From Chloroflexota bacterium (GTDB taxonomy: Bacteria > Chloroflexota > Dormibacteria > Dormibacterales > Dormibacteraceae), in assembly GCA_005880695.1 (NCBI GenBank), contig VBGR01000052.1, forward strand, positions 1 to 39,594: a stretch of DNA of 39,594 nt, in the 5' to 3' direction. Positions 1-7,690 of this stretch are shown in pieces. The notes under the pieces are model-generated. The model made no database searches, had not been told where the DNA came from, and was given only the letters and a program-made list of their open reading frames with translations. Made by a program: the position numbers and the translations under genes. The stretch's first letter is position 1. Every line of letters starts with the position of its first letter.

Positions 1-264
1 CCCGCGGTAAAGCGCGCGGCGCGCCCGCTTGCCGGTCGCGGATCGGAGCTCTTTGCGAAGCCCGGCGAACTCTTCAGAGGCGAGCATCTTTTCGGCGGTT
101 TCGAGAGCCAGCTCGCCGGGTCGGATGCGGTACCGATGGCTCAAATACCAGAGTCCCAACCCAAGCGCCCAGGTCAGACGCTTCGTGCGGCCAAGGAGGT
201 AACCCGCCGTGAGGACAGCCCCCAGCTTGACAACGTCGTTAGACCGCCTCAGTGCAATGGCCAC
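1..264 (-). CDS. Hypothetical gas-vesicle-cluster membrane-like protein (3' end off the window)
   Basis: This reading frame is open from a GTG at 264 to the left edge, giving 88 codons. It starts four bases after the gvpG stop, with a GAGGAGG ribosome site lying inside the last gvpG codons, so it is almost certainly translated from the same mRNA. The visible N-terminal half has a hydrophobic stretch (VVKLGAVLTAGYLLGRT, then WALGLGLWYL) and then turns charged and helical with many Glu, Arg and Lys. I recognise no family. In actinobacterial gas-vesicle operons a poorly characterised gene (gvpY) occupies the slot after gvpG. Position suggests the same role here, but sequence identity with it is not shown. 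Confidence 0.6.
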   Translation of the reverse strand, partial: MAIALRRSNDVVKLGAVLTAGYLLGRTKRLTWALGLGLWYLSHRYRIRPGELALETAEKMLASEEFAGLRKELRSATGKRARRALYRG

Positions 265-267
265 GAA

Positions 268-522
268 TCATTCCTCCTCGGTTGGGATTGAGTTGTTGTG
301 GGCCGCCAGCAGCCGTTCGAGGAGCTCCTCATGGGCGGCCTCGAATTCAGCGTCTTCGATCTCGCCTCGCTCGAGTGCACCCTCCAGCTCTTCGATCTGC
401 TGCCGAAGACCTTCCTCGCCAAGCACTTCTCGATCGGTGGCTTCGGCGATCTGCTCGGCGACCCAGACCACGCCGCGAACGGGGGCCAGGGGGAAGGTCA
501 GCAGGTTGATCAGGAGGCCCAC
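268..522 (-). CDS. gvpG: Gas vesicle protein GvpG
   Basis: The 84-residue protein begins MGLLINLLTFPLAPVRGVVW, the typical GvpG opening, followed by a Glu-rich helical segment (EEGLRQQIEELEGALERGEI) and an acidic end. GvpG is a small accessory protein needed for gas vesicle assembly and interacts with other minor Gvp proteins; its biochemical role is unclear. The start is a GTG at 522 that overlaps the end of the upstream gvpF gene by 13 bases, so the two are probably translationally coupled. Length and motif both fit the family. Confidence 0.9.
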   Translation of the reverse strand: MGLLINLLTFPLAPVRGVVWVAEQIAEATDREVLGEEGLRQQIEELEGALERGEIEDAEFEAAHEELLERLLAAHNNSIPTEEE

Positions 523-1244
523 GCCGACGCCCTTGGTGGCATTGGTCGCTGTTCCGCGTCAACAAAGCTGTAGGGCGGAAGCGGGCCGGTGAGGCGCACC
601 CGGAGCCGGTCGTCCGAATCCTGCTGGAGCCGCTGCGCCAGGCCCTCGAACCTTTCGAACGCAATCGTGCTGACCAAGAACGACGCCCTGATGGCTCCTT
701 GGGTCGGGGCTCTTGGGGCCACGCGGACCGCTTCTTCGGCAAGCCGCTCCATGACAGCGCCGGCTTCCCGCAATAGGAAGCCTTCGTAGGCCGCCGCCAC
801 GTGTTCGCCGAACTCAACCTGGCCAGGCAGGCCGCTGGAACGCGCGCTTGCCGCCAGCGCTCGCAGCTCCGGCTCAGCGTCGAGCAGATGCCGAACGACT
901 CGGTCCTCCTTGCCCGACACGGTCACGGCAATCTCTACCAGCCCCTCCAGCTGATCCAGGAGTTTTGCGTAGTCCTTCCCCTGCTGCCGCAGGTGAGCCC
1001 GCAGCCAGGAGGCGTGAGGAACGAGGGTGCCGAACCGGAAGGGGACCACGGGACCGGCCGCGCACAGCGCTTGGACCAGCGCGGCATGAGCTTTCAGCTG
1101 CCTGACGCCGGCTGCAGCACCAGCTGTGAACGGAGTGCAGGCGGCCGCCACCGGGCCGACGGCGACCCGTGAGCTGCCGCTGACCGAGCCAGGATGGTCG
1201 CGCCGCACGAGCGCGTGGACCAGAAGAGACCGTTGGGATCCCAT
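510..1244 (-). CDS. gvpF: Gas vesicle protein GvpF/GvpL family (GvpF position)
   Basis: The 244-residue protein has the two GvpF/L hallmarks: a central VVPFRFGTLVP strand and the C-terminal GPLPPYSFVD motif, separated by a helical region. GvpF/L proteins are minor gas vesicle components that bind GvpA and are thought to act in nucleation and early assembly. The ATG at 1244 directly abuts the stop of the GvpA gene (TAG at 1245-1247). The N-terminus (MGSQRSLLVHALV) is more diverged than the usual YVYG-type start seen in the second copy at 2357-3127. Position between gvpA and gvpG supports calling this one GvpF rather than GvpL. Confidence 0.88.
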   Translation of the reverse strand: MGSQRSLLVHALVRRDHPGSVSGSSRVAVGPVAAACTPFTAGAAAGVRQLKAHAALVQALCAAGPVVPFRFGTLVPHASWLRAHLRQQGKDYAKLLDQLEGLVEIAVTVSGKEDRVVRHLLDAEPELRALAASARSSGLPGQVEFGEHVAAAYEGFLLREAGAVMERLAEEAVRVAPRAPTQGAIRASFLVSTIAFERFEGLAQRLQQDSDDRLRVRLTGPLPPYSFVDAEQRPMPPRASAWAS

Positions 1245-1766
1245 CTAGCGCTTTGCGCCTCTGCCCGCTGGCACCCGCCGATGCGTCGGCGCTCGCCTGC
1301 TGCTCTGTCGGGACCGATGGCCGTCGCCGCTACTGGCGCTCGCCTGCCCTCGTGCCTCGGGTTCGCCGCCTTCGTCGTCCTCGCGCGATCCCTCGTCGCC
1401 CTCGCCCTGGCCTTCCTGCTCGTCGCCTCCAAGCCAGTTCTTCAGGGACTGGGCGGCTCCGCTCAAGGCGCCTTCGGTTTTGCCCTGGGCCCCGCTCTGG
1501 CTCATCTTGCCGATCTCCTCAGGCAGTCCGCGGGATTCGGTGGGCTCGGAACCGCCGAGGTCGAGCCGGTTGACCATCTGGGCAAAGCGCAGGTACGTGT
1601 CCACGCTGGCCACGACGATGCGGGCGTCGATGGTGACTAGTTCGATGCCGACCAAGGACACTCGAACGTAGGCGTCGATGACGATTCCTCGGTCGAGGAT
1701 CACATCGATGACGTCCGCCAGACTGCTGGGCTGGGGCGCCCGGCTCTGGCGCAGTGCAACTGCCAT
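1245..1766 (-). CDS. gvpA: Gas vesicle structural protein GvpA with long charged C-terminal tail
   Basis: Residues 14-68 match the GvpA fold closely ([20 protein letters not shown], then [20 protein letters not shown]). GvpA monomers polymerise into the ribbed, gas-permeable vesicle wall. After about residue 70 comes a tail of roughly 100 residues rich in Gly, Glu, Asp, Ser, Gln and Arg, giving 173 residues against about 70-75 for cyanobacterial or haloarchaeal GvpA. Some actinobacterial GvpA proteins also carry extensions. A strong GGAGG site five bases before the ATG suits a highly made structural protein. Of the three GvpA-family proteins in this operon, this one has the most GvpA-like core, so I assign it as the main wall protein. 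Confidence 0.88.
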   Translation of the reverse strand: MAVALRQSRAPQPSSLADVIDVILDRGIVIDAYVRVSLVGIELVTIDARIVVASVDTYLRFAQMVNRLDLGGSEPTESRGLPEEIGKMSQSGAQGKTEGALSGAAQSLKNWLGGDEQEGQGEGDEGSREDDEGGEPEARGQASASSGDGHRSRQSSRRAPTHRRVPAGRGAKR

Positions 1767-1781
1767 AACTACCTCCAGTGG

Positions 1782-2360
1782 TTAATTCGCGATCGGGATT
1801 TGCAAGTCGGATCGGTCGAGGCCGAACTCCGCGCGTAGTTCGGCAAGGCGTGACTCCAACGCTTGGAGCGCAAGTCCGAGCCGCTCCACCTGGTCCGAAT
1901 CGAGTGAGCCACCTTCGAGGTGCCTGATCGACTGGCGTTCGAGCACCTCGCGCAGAAGTTCCAGAACGGCCAGGACCAGGCGTCCCAGCCCTCGGTCGAC
2001 GGTCTCAGCATCCAGGTCGAGCCGATCGGAGCTGGCTGCTGCCCCTGGCGCGGCCGCCTTCGTCCTGGCTGGCGTTGGTTGAGGAAGCGACCCTCCGCTC
2101 TGGACAGTTTGTGGTTCGTCGTGAGGGGGCTCGCTGGAGAGCTGTCTCGGCGCGGATCCCGATTCGGACCGGACTTGCTCAGCGGCGAGCTTTTCGATCG
2201 AGGCCAGCAAAACGCGCAAGTCCAGCCGCACCAGGTCGACCCCTGCGAGCGAGATGATGACGCCTCCGGCGGCCACCACTCCGCGGTGGAGCAGCCGGTC
2301 AATCAGATCCGCGAGGCTGGTCTCGCGCGGTCCGGCCCAATCGGCCAGGGACGTCGTCAC
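1782..2360 (-). CDS. GvpJ/GvpS-GvpK fusion protein
   Basis: This 192-residue protein joins two Gvp families in one frame. Residues 13-62 are a GvpA/J/S-type domain (TSLADLIDRLLHRGVVAAGG, SLAGVDLVRLDLRVLLASIE). A Pro/Ala/Ser-rich linker follows at about 63-110. Residues 111-192 are a complete GvpK domain (RLDLDAETVDRGLGRLVLAV, ERQSIRHLEGGSLDSDQVER). In actinobacterial operons gvpS and gvpK are usually separate neighbours. The start is a GTG at 2360 whose GTGA overlaps the stop of the upstream gvpL; longer in-frame extensions would only shadow gvpL. The next gene, gvpA, begins 15 bases downstream. A fusion would keep the minor wall protein and GvpK at 1:1. Confidence 0.85.
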   Translation of the reverse strand: MTTSLADWAGPRETSLADLIDRLLHRGVVAAGGVIISLAGVDLVRLDLRVLLASIEKLAAEQVRSESGSAPRQLSSEPPHDEPQTVQSGGSLPQPTPARTKAAAPGAAASSDRLDLDAETVDRGLGRLVLAVLELLREVLERQSIRHLEGGSLDSDQVERLGLALQALESRLAELRAEFGLDRSDLQIPIAN

Positions 2361-3127
2361 TGCGGGCCACCTCCAAGCTTGGCGTCGACGAAGTGGTAGG
2401 GCGGAAAGGGACCGCGCAGCTCGACGCCCACGCCCAGCTCCCGCAATCCGGCACCGCCCTGCTCCACGGCGTCCTGGAAGGCCGCCTCTTGCTGCCCCGG
2501 CACCAGGAAGGCGGCCGCGTACAGGGTGCCCTGCGTCAGCCACCGGATCGGTTCGCTGGCGTCAGCCGCTGTCGCAGCGCCGGCATCGAGGCGCTCGAGG
2601 GCCACATTCAACTTGGTTGCGGTCTCGTCGCGTTCTTTTTGAGCGGCCGCCCGTGCAGCCAGGTAGGCGGTGCCGCTCCCGAAGTCGCGACCCTCCTCCG
2701 ACGACCGCTCGGACTGGTGCTCCCGCAAAACCTTGACCTGCCACTCGCGACATCCGCGCAACCGTTGCAATTCGTCGCGGAAGTAGGGTCCCGCTCCACT
2801 CAGCAGCTGCGCTACTGCTTTTCGGTCCCGCAGCACTGTTCCCAGGCGCAGCGGTAGGAGGGTGCCCTGGCTGAAGGCGGCTTCGACAACCGCGTCGTGC
2901 CTCCGCGCCATCTGGGCCAGGCGCCCATCTTCAGTCGGCGCCTCCTCCTCCAGCCCCTGCAGTGCGGCCAGACGCACCTCAGAGACGATCACGCTCACGC
3001 CATCGCCAGAGATGGTTTCAAGGGGATGGCCGCCATCGACCGACTCGAGGCCGGTCAGCTTCAAGTCGCCTGGCTCGCAAACCGCATAGACGTACCAGCC
3101 GGTGGCCTGGCGGATGTCAGTGGCCAC
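2357..3127 (-). CDS. gvpL: Gas vesicle protein GvpF/GvpL family (GvpL position)
   Basis: The 256-residue protein begins VATDIRQATGWYVYAVCEPG, with the typical WYVYAV first strand. It has the central LLPLRLGTVL motif and ends with RGPFPPYHFVDAKL, all hallmarks of GvpF/L. It acts as a minor assembly protein of the gas vesicle. I chose the GTG at 3127 because an AGGAGG site lies about 10 bases upstream and the frame above it merely overlaps gvpJ. The gene overlaps gvpJ by 11 bases at its start and the GvpJ/S-K fusion by four (GTGA) at its end, so translation is likely coupled. Confidence 0.9.
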   Translation of the reverse strand: MATDIRQATGWYVYAVCEPGDLKLTGLESVDGGHPLETISGDGVSVIVSEVRLAALQGLEEEAPTEDGRLAQMARRHDAVVEAAFSQGTLLPLRLGTVLRDRKAVAQLLSGAGPYFRDELQRLRGCREWQVKVLREHQSERSSEEGRDFGSGTAYLAARAAAQKERDETATKLNVALERLDAGAATAADASEPIRWLTQGTLYAAAFLVPGQQEAAFQDAVEQGGAGLRELGVGVELRGPFPPYHFVDAKLGGGPQ

Positions 3128-3455
3128 GCTTTGGTACCTCCTGCCGCCGCCCACCGCCCTCCTCAAGCAGCGCTTCGATGCGCTGAACCCGTTCCTGCAG
3201 GCGCCCGTCGTGGCCGTCCCCACTGCCTCGAGTCAAGAAGGGATCGTGCTTCCACCAGTCGATGCCCATGCGTTCGGCGGTATCGACGGAGCAGACCAGG
3301 AGCCGGATCTTCAAAGTCAGCAGCTCCACGTCGGCGATTCCAACCACGATGTCGCCGGCCACGACGATGCCCTTGTCGAGAACACGCTCCAGGAGGTCGG
3401 CCAAGGACTCACCGCGAGGTCGGAGCTGGCTGCCGTAGTGGGGCTGCAGGCTCAT
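3117..3455 (-). CDS. gvpJ: Gas vesicle protein GvpJ (GvpA family, minor)
   Basis: The 112-residue protein carries a GvpA-family core (SLADLLERVLDKGIVVAGDI, VGIADVELLTLKIRLLVCSV) followed by ERMGIDWW, a feature of GvpJ. GvpJ is a minor, GvpA-like wall or tip protein needed for vesicle formation. The C-terminal 35 residues are charged and helical (LQERVQRIEALLEEGG). Its ATG overlaps the stop of gvpO as ATGA (3452-3455), and its 3' end overlaps gvpL by 11 bases. Divergence from GvpA in the second strand and the WW motif separate it from the main wall protein at 1245-1766. Confidence 0.88.
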   Translation of the reverse strand: MSLQPHYGSQLRPRGESLADLLERVLDKGIVVAGDIVVGIADVELLTLKIRLLVCSVDTAERMGIDWWKHDPFLTRGSGDGHDGRLQERVQRIEALLEEGGGRRQEVPKRGH

Positions 3456-3748
3456 TGCGCTTCGGCCTGGTTCCGGTAGTAGCGGCGGAGGCGTCGAAAA
3501 CCGGTCAGGCGCCCGTGGCTATCGACTTCGACCTCGTAGGATCCAAGGACGCTGGTTGACGGAGGTATGCGCTCGAGCTCGACCGCCTCGACGATCAAGC
3601 GCCAACCCTGCGACCCCTCCCTTGATATGCCCGAGACGCTGTCGACCGGCCGGCCGACGAGGCGCGGGAACTCCTGACGGACCTTGGCTGTGAGCTCCGA
3701 CATGGAGCCGTCGATCTCTCGCCGGGGGCCCCGCCGGGGCGAACTCAT
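3452..3748 (-). CDS. gvpO: Gas vesicle protein GvpO
   Basis: The 98-residue protein matches the GvpO family. It has a Lys/Arg-rich N-terminus, the segment RLVGRPVDSVSGISREGSQG followed by WRLIVEAVELERIP, and a C-terminal SYEVEVDSHGRLTGFRRLRR that ends in a YYR motif. GvpO is an accessory or regulatory gas vesicle protein found at the head of actinobacterial gvp operons, as here. It is the first gene of the operon and its stop overlaps the gvpJ start (ATGA). The ATG at 3748 has only a close GGAG upstream; an internal ATG at residue 16 is possible but would remove a conserved-looking basic leader. Confidence 0.88.
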   Translation of the reverse strand: MSSPRRGPRREIDGSMSELTAKVRQEFPRLVGRPVDSVSGISREGSQGWRLIVEAVELERIPPSTSVLGSYEVEVDSHGRLTGFRRLRRYYRNQAEAQ

Positions 3749-3853
3749 AGCTCCGCCCAGCGATGTATGGCTACCACGTCTACTGATACTACCGCAGTCC
3801 CATAATCGACTAGTAGGTGGGGAGAAAAAAGAGGCTGGGAGCTGCCCGCCGGG
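3749..3853 (-). promoter_or_regulatory. Likely gas vesicle operon promoter region
   Basis: This 105-base gap is the only non-coding space upstream of gvpO, so the operon promoter should lie here. It is more AT-rich than its surroundings. On the minus strand it contains TAGTAT and GATTATGG as possible -10 hexamers, but no convincing -35 partner. Just after the hydrolase stop there is a GGGCAGCTCCC palindrome followed by a CTTTTTTCT run, which could be a weak terminator for the hydrolase transcript. No operator repeat stands out. Confidence 0.4.
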
Positions 3854-5095
3854 TCAGGCCGGAGGAGTGAGGCCCGCTCTCAGGCGCTCGTAGACCAGCG
3901 GGTGGTCGAGCAGGTCGAAATGGGTCAGCGAGCCTACATGCACGATCGACTCGGGCGGGACGGGGATGGCGCGGGTGCGGTGGCGCCCGGAGGCGCTGTC
4001 GGTGCGTACCAGGAGGTCTCCGGCGATCCAGCCCAGCGGGTTAGACGGGTCGCGCGTGACGGACGCCGTGATGAACACATGTGTGCATCCGTGCAGGAGC
4101 GGGACCGCGGAGCGGCGGTCGTCGAAGAGCCTCTTCGGGTCTTCGGCGCGCCATTCGTCCCCCAGCAGATAGCCATGACGCAGGTCGCGGATGCCAGAGC
4201 TGCGGGTGTCGAGGATGTCGGCCAGCGGTTCTGCCTCGGGGACCTTTTGCAGCGCCCAGGAGGCGAGACGGGCCGCCTTTTCGAGTGGCGCGCCGGTGTG
4301 CGGAGTACCGAGGGTCACAACGCGGGTGGTCAGGGCCGGCCACCGGCGCCCGGGCTTGGCCGCCGTCGCGGCAGTGTACGCAGAGCGGGCGACCAGGCCT
4401 CCCATCGAGTGGCCGATCAGGCTGAGCTCCCGCAGCTCGACCGGCCAGGCCGCGATCAGCTGCTCGAGGAGCAGGTCCAGCTTGCTGCCGTTCTCGCTGA
4501 CGTGGAGGCCGGTGTTGTAGCGGACGTCAACCGGCGTGATGCCGAGGTCGGCGTGGAGGCGGGCGCCAAAGGGCAGGGCGTCGCCGCCGTCGTGGCGGCT
4601 GGAGCCTCGGAGCCACGATTCTTCATTCTCAGCCAGGCCGTGCAGGAAGACCGCCACCTTTCCACTGGCGTCCGGGTAAGCCGTGCGAAGCTCTTCGACG
4701 GACGTCGCGACGTCGTGTCCCGCGTGGCGGACGGACATCTCGATGGCGAGGTCGCTGCCACGCTCCTCGAGGAGGTCGCCGATAAGGGCGTTGAGCACGC
4801 TCAGTGCTTGGCGGCCGGAGCGCGAGGCGGACAAGGGCCGGTGGTCAGCGCCGCCGTTCCAGTTCTTTACCGCCGAGGCGGCGCCGGCCGTCAGGGCTGA
4901 CGCGGTGGTGCGGATGGCGGTGTAGACCGTGTTGGAGATGCCATCGTGGACAAGGCGGACGGGAGCGGCCAGAGGGCCGACGGCGGAAAAGCTGCGCCTG
5001 GCGATCGCGCGGTGGAGAGACTGGCTGGGCGTGATGGCGAGGCGGTCGACGGTTTCCCCGGCGACTTCCAGCAAGGCAGACAGCTCGTTAGCCAT
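3854..5095 (-). CDS. Alpha/beta-hydrolase, lipase/PGAP1-like
   Basis: The 413-residue protein has an alpha/beta-hydrolase core from about residue 146. The oxyanion strand is VAVFLHGLAENEESW, the nucleophile elbow is GHSMGG with Ser230, a VTLGTPHTG segment follows, and a probable catalytic His lies in GSLTHFDLLDHP near the C-terminus. GHSMGG with TPHTG is typical of lipases and PGAP1-like esterases. The first 140 residues are helical, without a signal peptide, and unlike the core; their role is unknown. A GAGG lies just before the ATG. It sits between the gas vesicle operon and the monooxygenase on the same strand. The substrate cannot be told from the sequence; an acyl ester is the best guess. 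Confidence 0.8.
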   Translation of the reverse strand: MANELSALLEVAGETVDRLAITPSQSLHRAIARRSFSAVGPLAAPVRLVHDGISNTVYTAIRTTASALTAGAASAVKNWNGGADHRPLSASRSGRQALSVLNALIGDLLEERGSDLAIEMSVRHAGHDVATSVEELRTAYPDASGKVAVFLHGLAENEESWLRGSSRHDGGDALPFGARLHADLGITPVDVRYNTGLHVSENGSKLDLLLEQLIAAWPVELRELSLIGHSMGGLVARSAYTAATAAKPGRRWPALTTRVVTLGTPHTGAPLEKAARLASWALQKVPEAEPLADILDTRSSGIRDLRHGYLLGDEWRAEDPKRLFDDRRSAVPLLHGCTHVFITASVTRDPSNPLGWIAGDLLVRTDSASGRHRTRAIPVPPESIVHVGSLTHFDLLDHPLVYERLRAGLTPPA

Positions 5096-5117
5096 CTGCC
5101 TCAGCTACTCGCAGGGA

Positions 5118-5255
5118 TCAGAGGGACGGGCGCGGACCTGCGCGATGGACAAAGACCACCCGCTTCGAGACCACCCGCCTGGCCCAGCGCTTGGACAGGA
5201 CATCGATCACGAGGATCACGCACGACACACCGAGAATCCAAATTACCGTGTTCAC
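5118..5255 (-). CDS. Possible small single-pass membrane peptide
   Basis: A 45-codon frame starts with GTG at 5255, seven bases after a GAGGGGG ribosome site. It encodes a hydrophobic N-terminus (VNTVIWILGVSCVILVIDVL) followed by a basic tail (SKRWARRVVSKRVV). The shape is that of a single-pass membrane peptide with a positive inside tail. It ends 22 bases before the hydrolase start, so it could be the first gene of that transcript. No family is recognised. The ribosome site and topology are the only support. Confidence 0.4.
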   Translation of the reverse strand: MNTVIWILGVSCVILVIDVLSKRWARRVVSKRVVFVHRAGPRPSL

Positions 5256-5356
5256 CAGTATTCCCCCTCGGCGAGAACCTCATCCAAGTCGGTGTCTGCC
5301 CTCGAATGAGATTACAACGGCGGCCTTCATAGCGCCACCGCTTTGCGCGCTTCCTG

Positions 5357-6832
5357 CTATCTCGTCGCCTGAGCTCTCTCACGCTGAAGATAGGCAACTG
5401 CGTCAAAGCGGCGCGTCAAGAACCAGAACTTCCAGGTGAAATCGGGCCACATTGTGGGCACGCGACCGGCCGTGTCCTGATACCAGCTCGCACATCCGCC
5501 AAGCGTCCACACCGTGTTGCGCAACCGGTGTTGGAGAGAGGCGTCGTAGCGCCGGACGGCATCCACGCGTACCTCCAGCGAGCGCAGCCCCCTGTCTTCC
5601 ATGAGCCGCAGCGCCCCGAGCACGTACCGGTACTGCGCCTCGATCATGAACAGAAGCGACGTGTGACCGATGCCTGTGTTCGGGCCCGCCAGCAAGAACA
5701 GATTCGGAAAACCGGCAACCGCGGTTCCCTTATACGCGGTCATCCCTCCATCCGCCCAGGTGGCGGCGAGGCTGGCGCCCGAGCGGCCCCGGATTCGCTC
5801 GAAGACGGGGTTATCGGTGACGCGGAAACCGGTCGCCAGGATCAGTGCGTCAAGTTCGCGCTCGTCGCCATCGACGGTGACGACTGAGCGCTCACGGACG
5901 TCGCGAATCGGCGCCGTGACCAACTCGACGTTCGGCTGCGTGAGAGCTGGGTAGTAGTCGTTGGAGGGCAGCAGTCGCTTGCAGCCCGGCGAGAATGTCG
6001 GCCGCAACCTGTCCCGCAGTGGTTGGTCGGGAACCTGCCGTTTAAGGTGACGCTCGGCCAGGCGTCCGACGAGACTCATCAGCCGCACGTTCTTGCAGAA
6101 GCCAAAGACGAGGAGCTCCAGCAGCCAATAGATTCGCGCCCGCGCGAGCCGCTGCAGGATCGGAAATTGACGGTAGCGGCGGCGCTCTGCGAGCGGAATC
6201 GGTCGGTCCGGATGAGGCAGGACCCAGGCCGGCGTGCGCTGGAAGACATGCAGACTGGCCACGCGTGGCTGGATGCGGGGGATGATCTGGACGGCCGAGG
6301 CGCCGGTCCCGACTATGCCGACTCGGAGGCCGTCCAGCGAATGCGCCTCGTCCCAGGCGGCCGAGTGGAAGCGAGTTCCCCGGAACCTCTCGAGGCCCTC
6401 GATATCAGGTTCTTTGGGCTCCGCCAACGGTCCGGGCGCGGCCACCAGGACATCCGCAGTCCAGCGGCCCTGGCTGGTGTCGAGGACCCAGTGGCCGGGC
6501 TTCTCGTCCCAGGCCGCCTCGCAGAGCTCGTGGCTGAATCGGATCCTCGGAAGGACGCCGTAGTCCGTCGCGACGCGGCGCAGGTACTCCAGGATCTCCG
6601 CCTGCGGTGCGTAGAGACGAGACCAGTCGGGGTTCAACGCGAATGAGTAGGAGTAGAGGGGCGTCGGCACGTCGCAGGCGCAGCCCGGATAGCGGTTTTC
6701 ACGCCAGGTTCCGCCGAGCTCGGTGGCCCGCTCGAAGATGACGTGCTCGATGCCGGCCTCTGCCAGCCGGATCGACATCCCGATGCCGCCGAAGCCCGCG
6801 CCCACTATGGCTACGCGCGCGTGGCCGGCCAT
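5357..6832 (-). CDS. Flavin-containing monooxygenase, Baeyer-Villiger type
   Basis: This is a class B flavoprotein monooxygenase using FAD and NADPH to insert oxygen into ketones or related substrates. An FAD Rossmann motif GAGFGG lies near the N-terminus, followed by GGTWRENRYPGCACD. The Baeyer-Villiger fingerprint is present as FRGTRFHSAAWD, followed by a second, NADPH-binding Rossmann motif GTGASA and the late LILATGF strand. About 490 residues fits the family. I start at the ATG at 6832, nine codons inside a longer frame that would begin with TTG at 6859; neither has a good ribosome site. The upstream gap of 125 bases is shared with the divergent B3/B4 gene. Substrate unknown. Confidence 0.85.
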   Translation of the reverse strand: MAGHARVAIVGAGFGGIGMSIRLAEAGIEHVIFERATELGGTWRENRYPGCACDVPTPLYSYSFALNPDWSRLYAPQAEILEYLRRVATDYGVLPRIRFSHELCEAAWDEKPGHWVLDTSQGRWTADVLVAAPGPLAEPKEPDIEGLERFRGTRFHSAAWDEAHSLDGLRVGIVGTGASAVQIIPRIQPRVASLHVFQRTPAWVLPHPDRPIPLAERRRYRQFPILQRLARARIYWLLELLVFGFCKNVRLMSLVGRLAERHLKRQVPDQPLRDRLRPTFSPGCKRLLPSNDYYPALTQPNVELVTAPIRDVRERSVVTVDGDERELDALILATGFRVTDNPVFERIRGRSGASLAATWADGGMTAYKGTAVAGFPNLFLLAGPNTGIGHTSLLFMIEAQYRYVLGALRLMEDRGLRSLEVRVDAVRRYDASLQHRLRNTVWTLGGCASWYQDTAGRVPTMWPDFTWKFWFLTRRFDAVAYLQRERAQATR

Positions 6833-6957
6833 TCGATTGATTTTGGACCGCCGATTCAACCGCGGTTGTCGGACTACCTCAGACGATAGGGGGCAGGTTG
6901 ACCGGCCCCGCCCTGGTCATGATTAAGACGTCCAAAGCCCGGACGCGGGGAGGTCAC

Positions 6958-7656
6958 ATGCATTTCTGTCACTCGACCGCGCTTTGGAGCGACTATCCAG
7001 AGCTCGTTCCAGGTGTCATCGCGGTTGAGGGCATCAGCGCGGACGCCGACGTCTTGTCGCGGACGGCAAGGTACGAAGAGATTGCCAGTTCACGCCTTAG
7101 GATTTTCTCCGAGAGCGAGTTACCCGAGATCCAGGCTTGGCGTCGGGCCTTCACACGGATGGGGCTCAAGCCGACCCAGTATCGATGCGCTTCGGAGTCG
7201 CTTCTTCGCCGTTTCAAGAAGGAAGGCTCGCTGCCGCGGATACATCCGTTGATCGATCTTTGCAACGCGATCTCGATCGCTTTCGCAATTCCGGTCGCAG
7301 TATTCGACGCCGCCCGGATCGCTGAGTACGTCGAGGTCCGACAGGCAACGGGCGTCGAATCGTATGAGTCTTTCTCCGGCGAAACGGAGCACCCTTCGCC
7401 CGGCGAGGTGATCTTCGCCGACAAGGCCAGCCGAGCCCATGCTCGGCGATGGACGAACAGGCAAAGCGGCTACTCGGCTGTACAGAAGGGCACCACGGCG
7501 GTCTTGATCGTGGCCGAGGCGATGCATGGGTCCGCCCACGCAGACGTCGAGCGACTCGTCGCAGCGATCAAAGACGAGGTCGAGGCGGTCTGGTCCGCGC
7601 GCTCGACAGCCGGGCTCCTCACCAGCGCCTCGCCCCGATTCGAGTTCTTCACCTGA
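6958..7656 (+). CDS. B3/B4 tRNA-editing-like domain protein
   Basis: The 232-residue protein matches the B3/B4 domain that, in phenylalanyl-tRNA synthetase beta chains, clears mischarged tRNA. Free-standing versions are common in bacteria and have unproven function. Typical segments include RRAFTRMGLKPTQYRCASES, RRFKKEGSLPRIHPLIDLCN and GEVIFADKASRAHARRW. The ATG at 6958 follows GGGAGG by five bases, so I prefer it to the GTG/TTG-like codons upstream at 6898. It ends 34 bases before the sigma factor gene. There is no synthetase catalytic domain, so this is a stand-alone protein. Confidence 0.75.
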   Translation: MHFCHSTALWSDYPELVPGVIAVEGISADADVLSRTARYEEIASSRLRIFSESELPEIQAWRRAFTRMGLKPTQYRCASESLLRRFKKEGSLPRIHPLIDLCNAISIAFAIPVAVFDAARIAEYVEVRQATGVESYESFSGETEHPSPGEVIFADKASRAHARRWTNRQSGYSAVQKGTTAVLIVAEAMHGSAHADVERLVAAIKDEVEAVWSARSTAGLLTSASPRFEFFT

Positions 7657-7678
7657 CTGCTCCGGGCATCGGACCCAG

Positions 7679-7690
7679 TAACCTGACGTC
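7679..7690 (+). promoter_or_regulatory. Candidate -10 element of a leaderless sigma-factor mRNA
   Basis: TAACCT at 7679-7684 fits the TANNNT -10 pattern and lies six bases before the GTG start at 7691. Transcription would begin at or next to the start codon, and no ribosome site is visible. The best -35 match, CTGACT at 7653-7658, has a 20-base spacer, which is long. The upstream gene ends at 7656, so the promoter would overlap its stop region. Confidence 0.35.

Noticed and set aside
3902-4900. A 332-codon plus-strand frame opposite the alpha/beta hydrolase
   Set aside because: No domain; the opposite strand has an intact catalytic motif and a plausible start.
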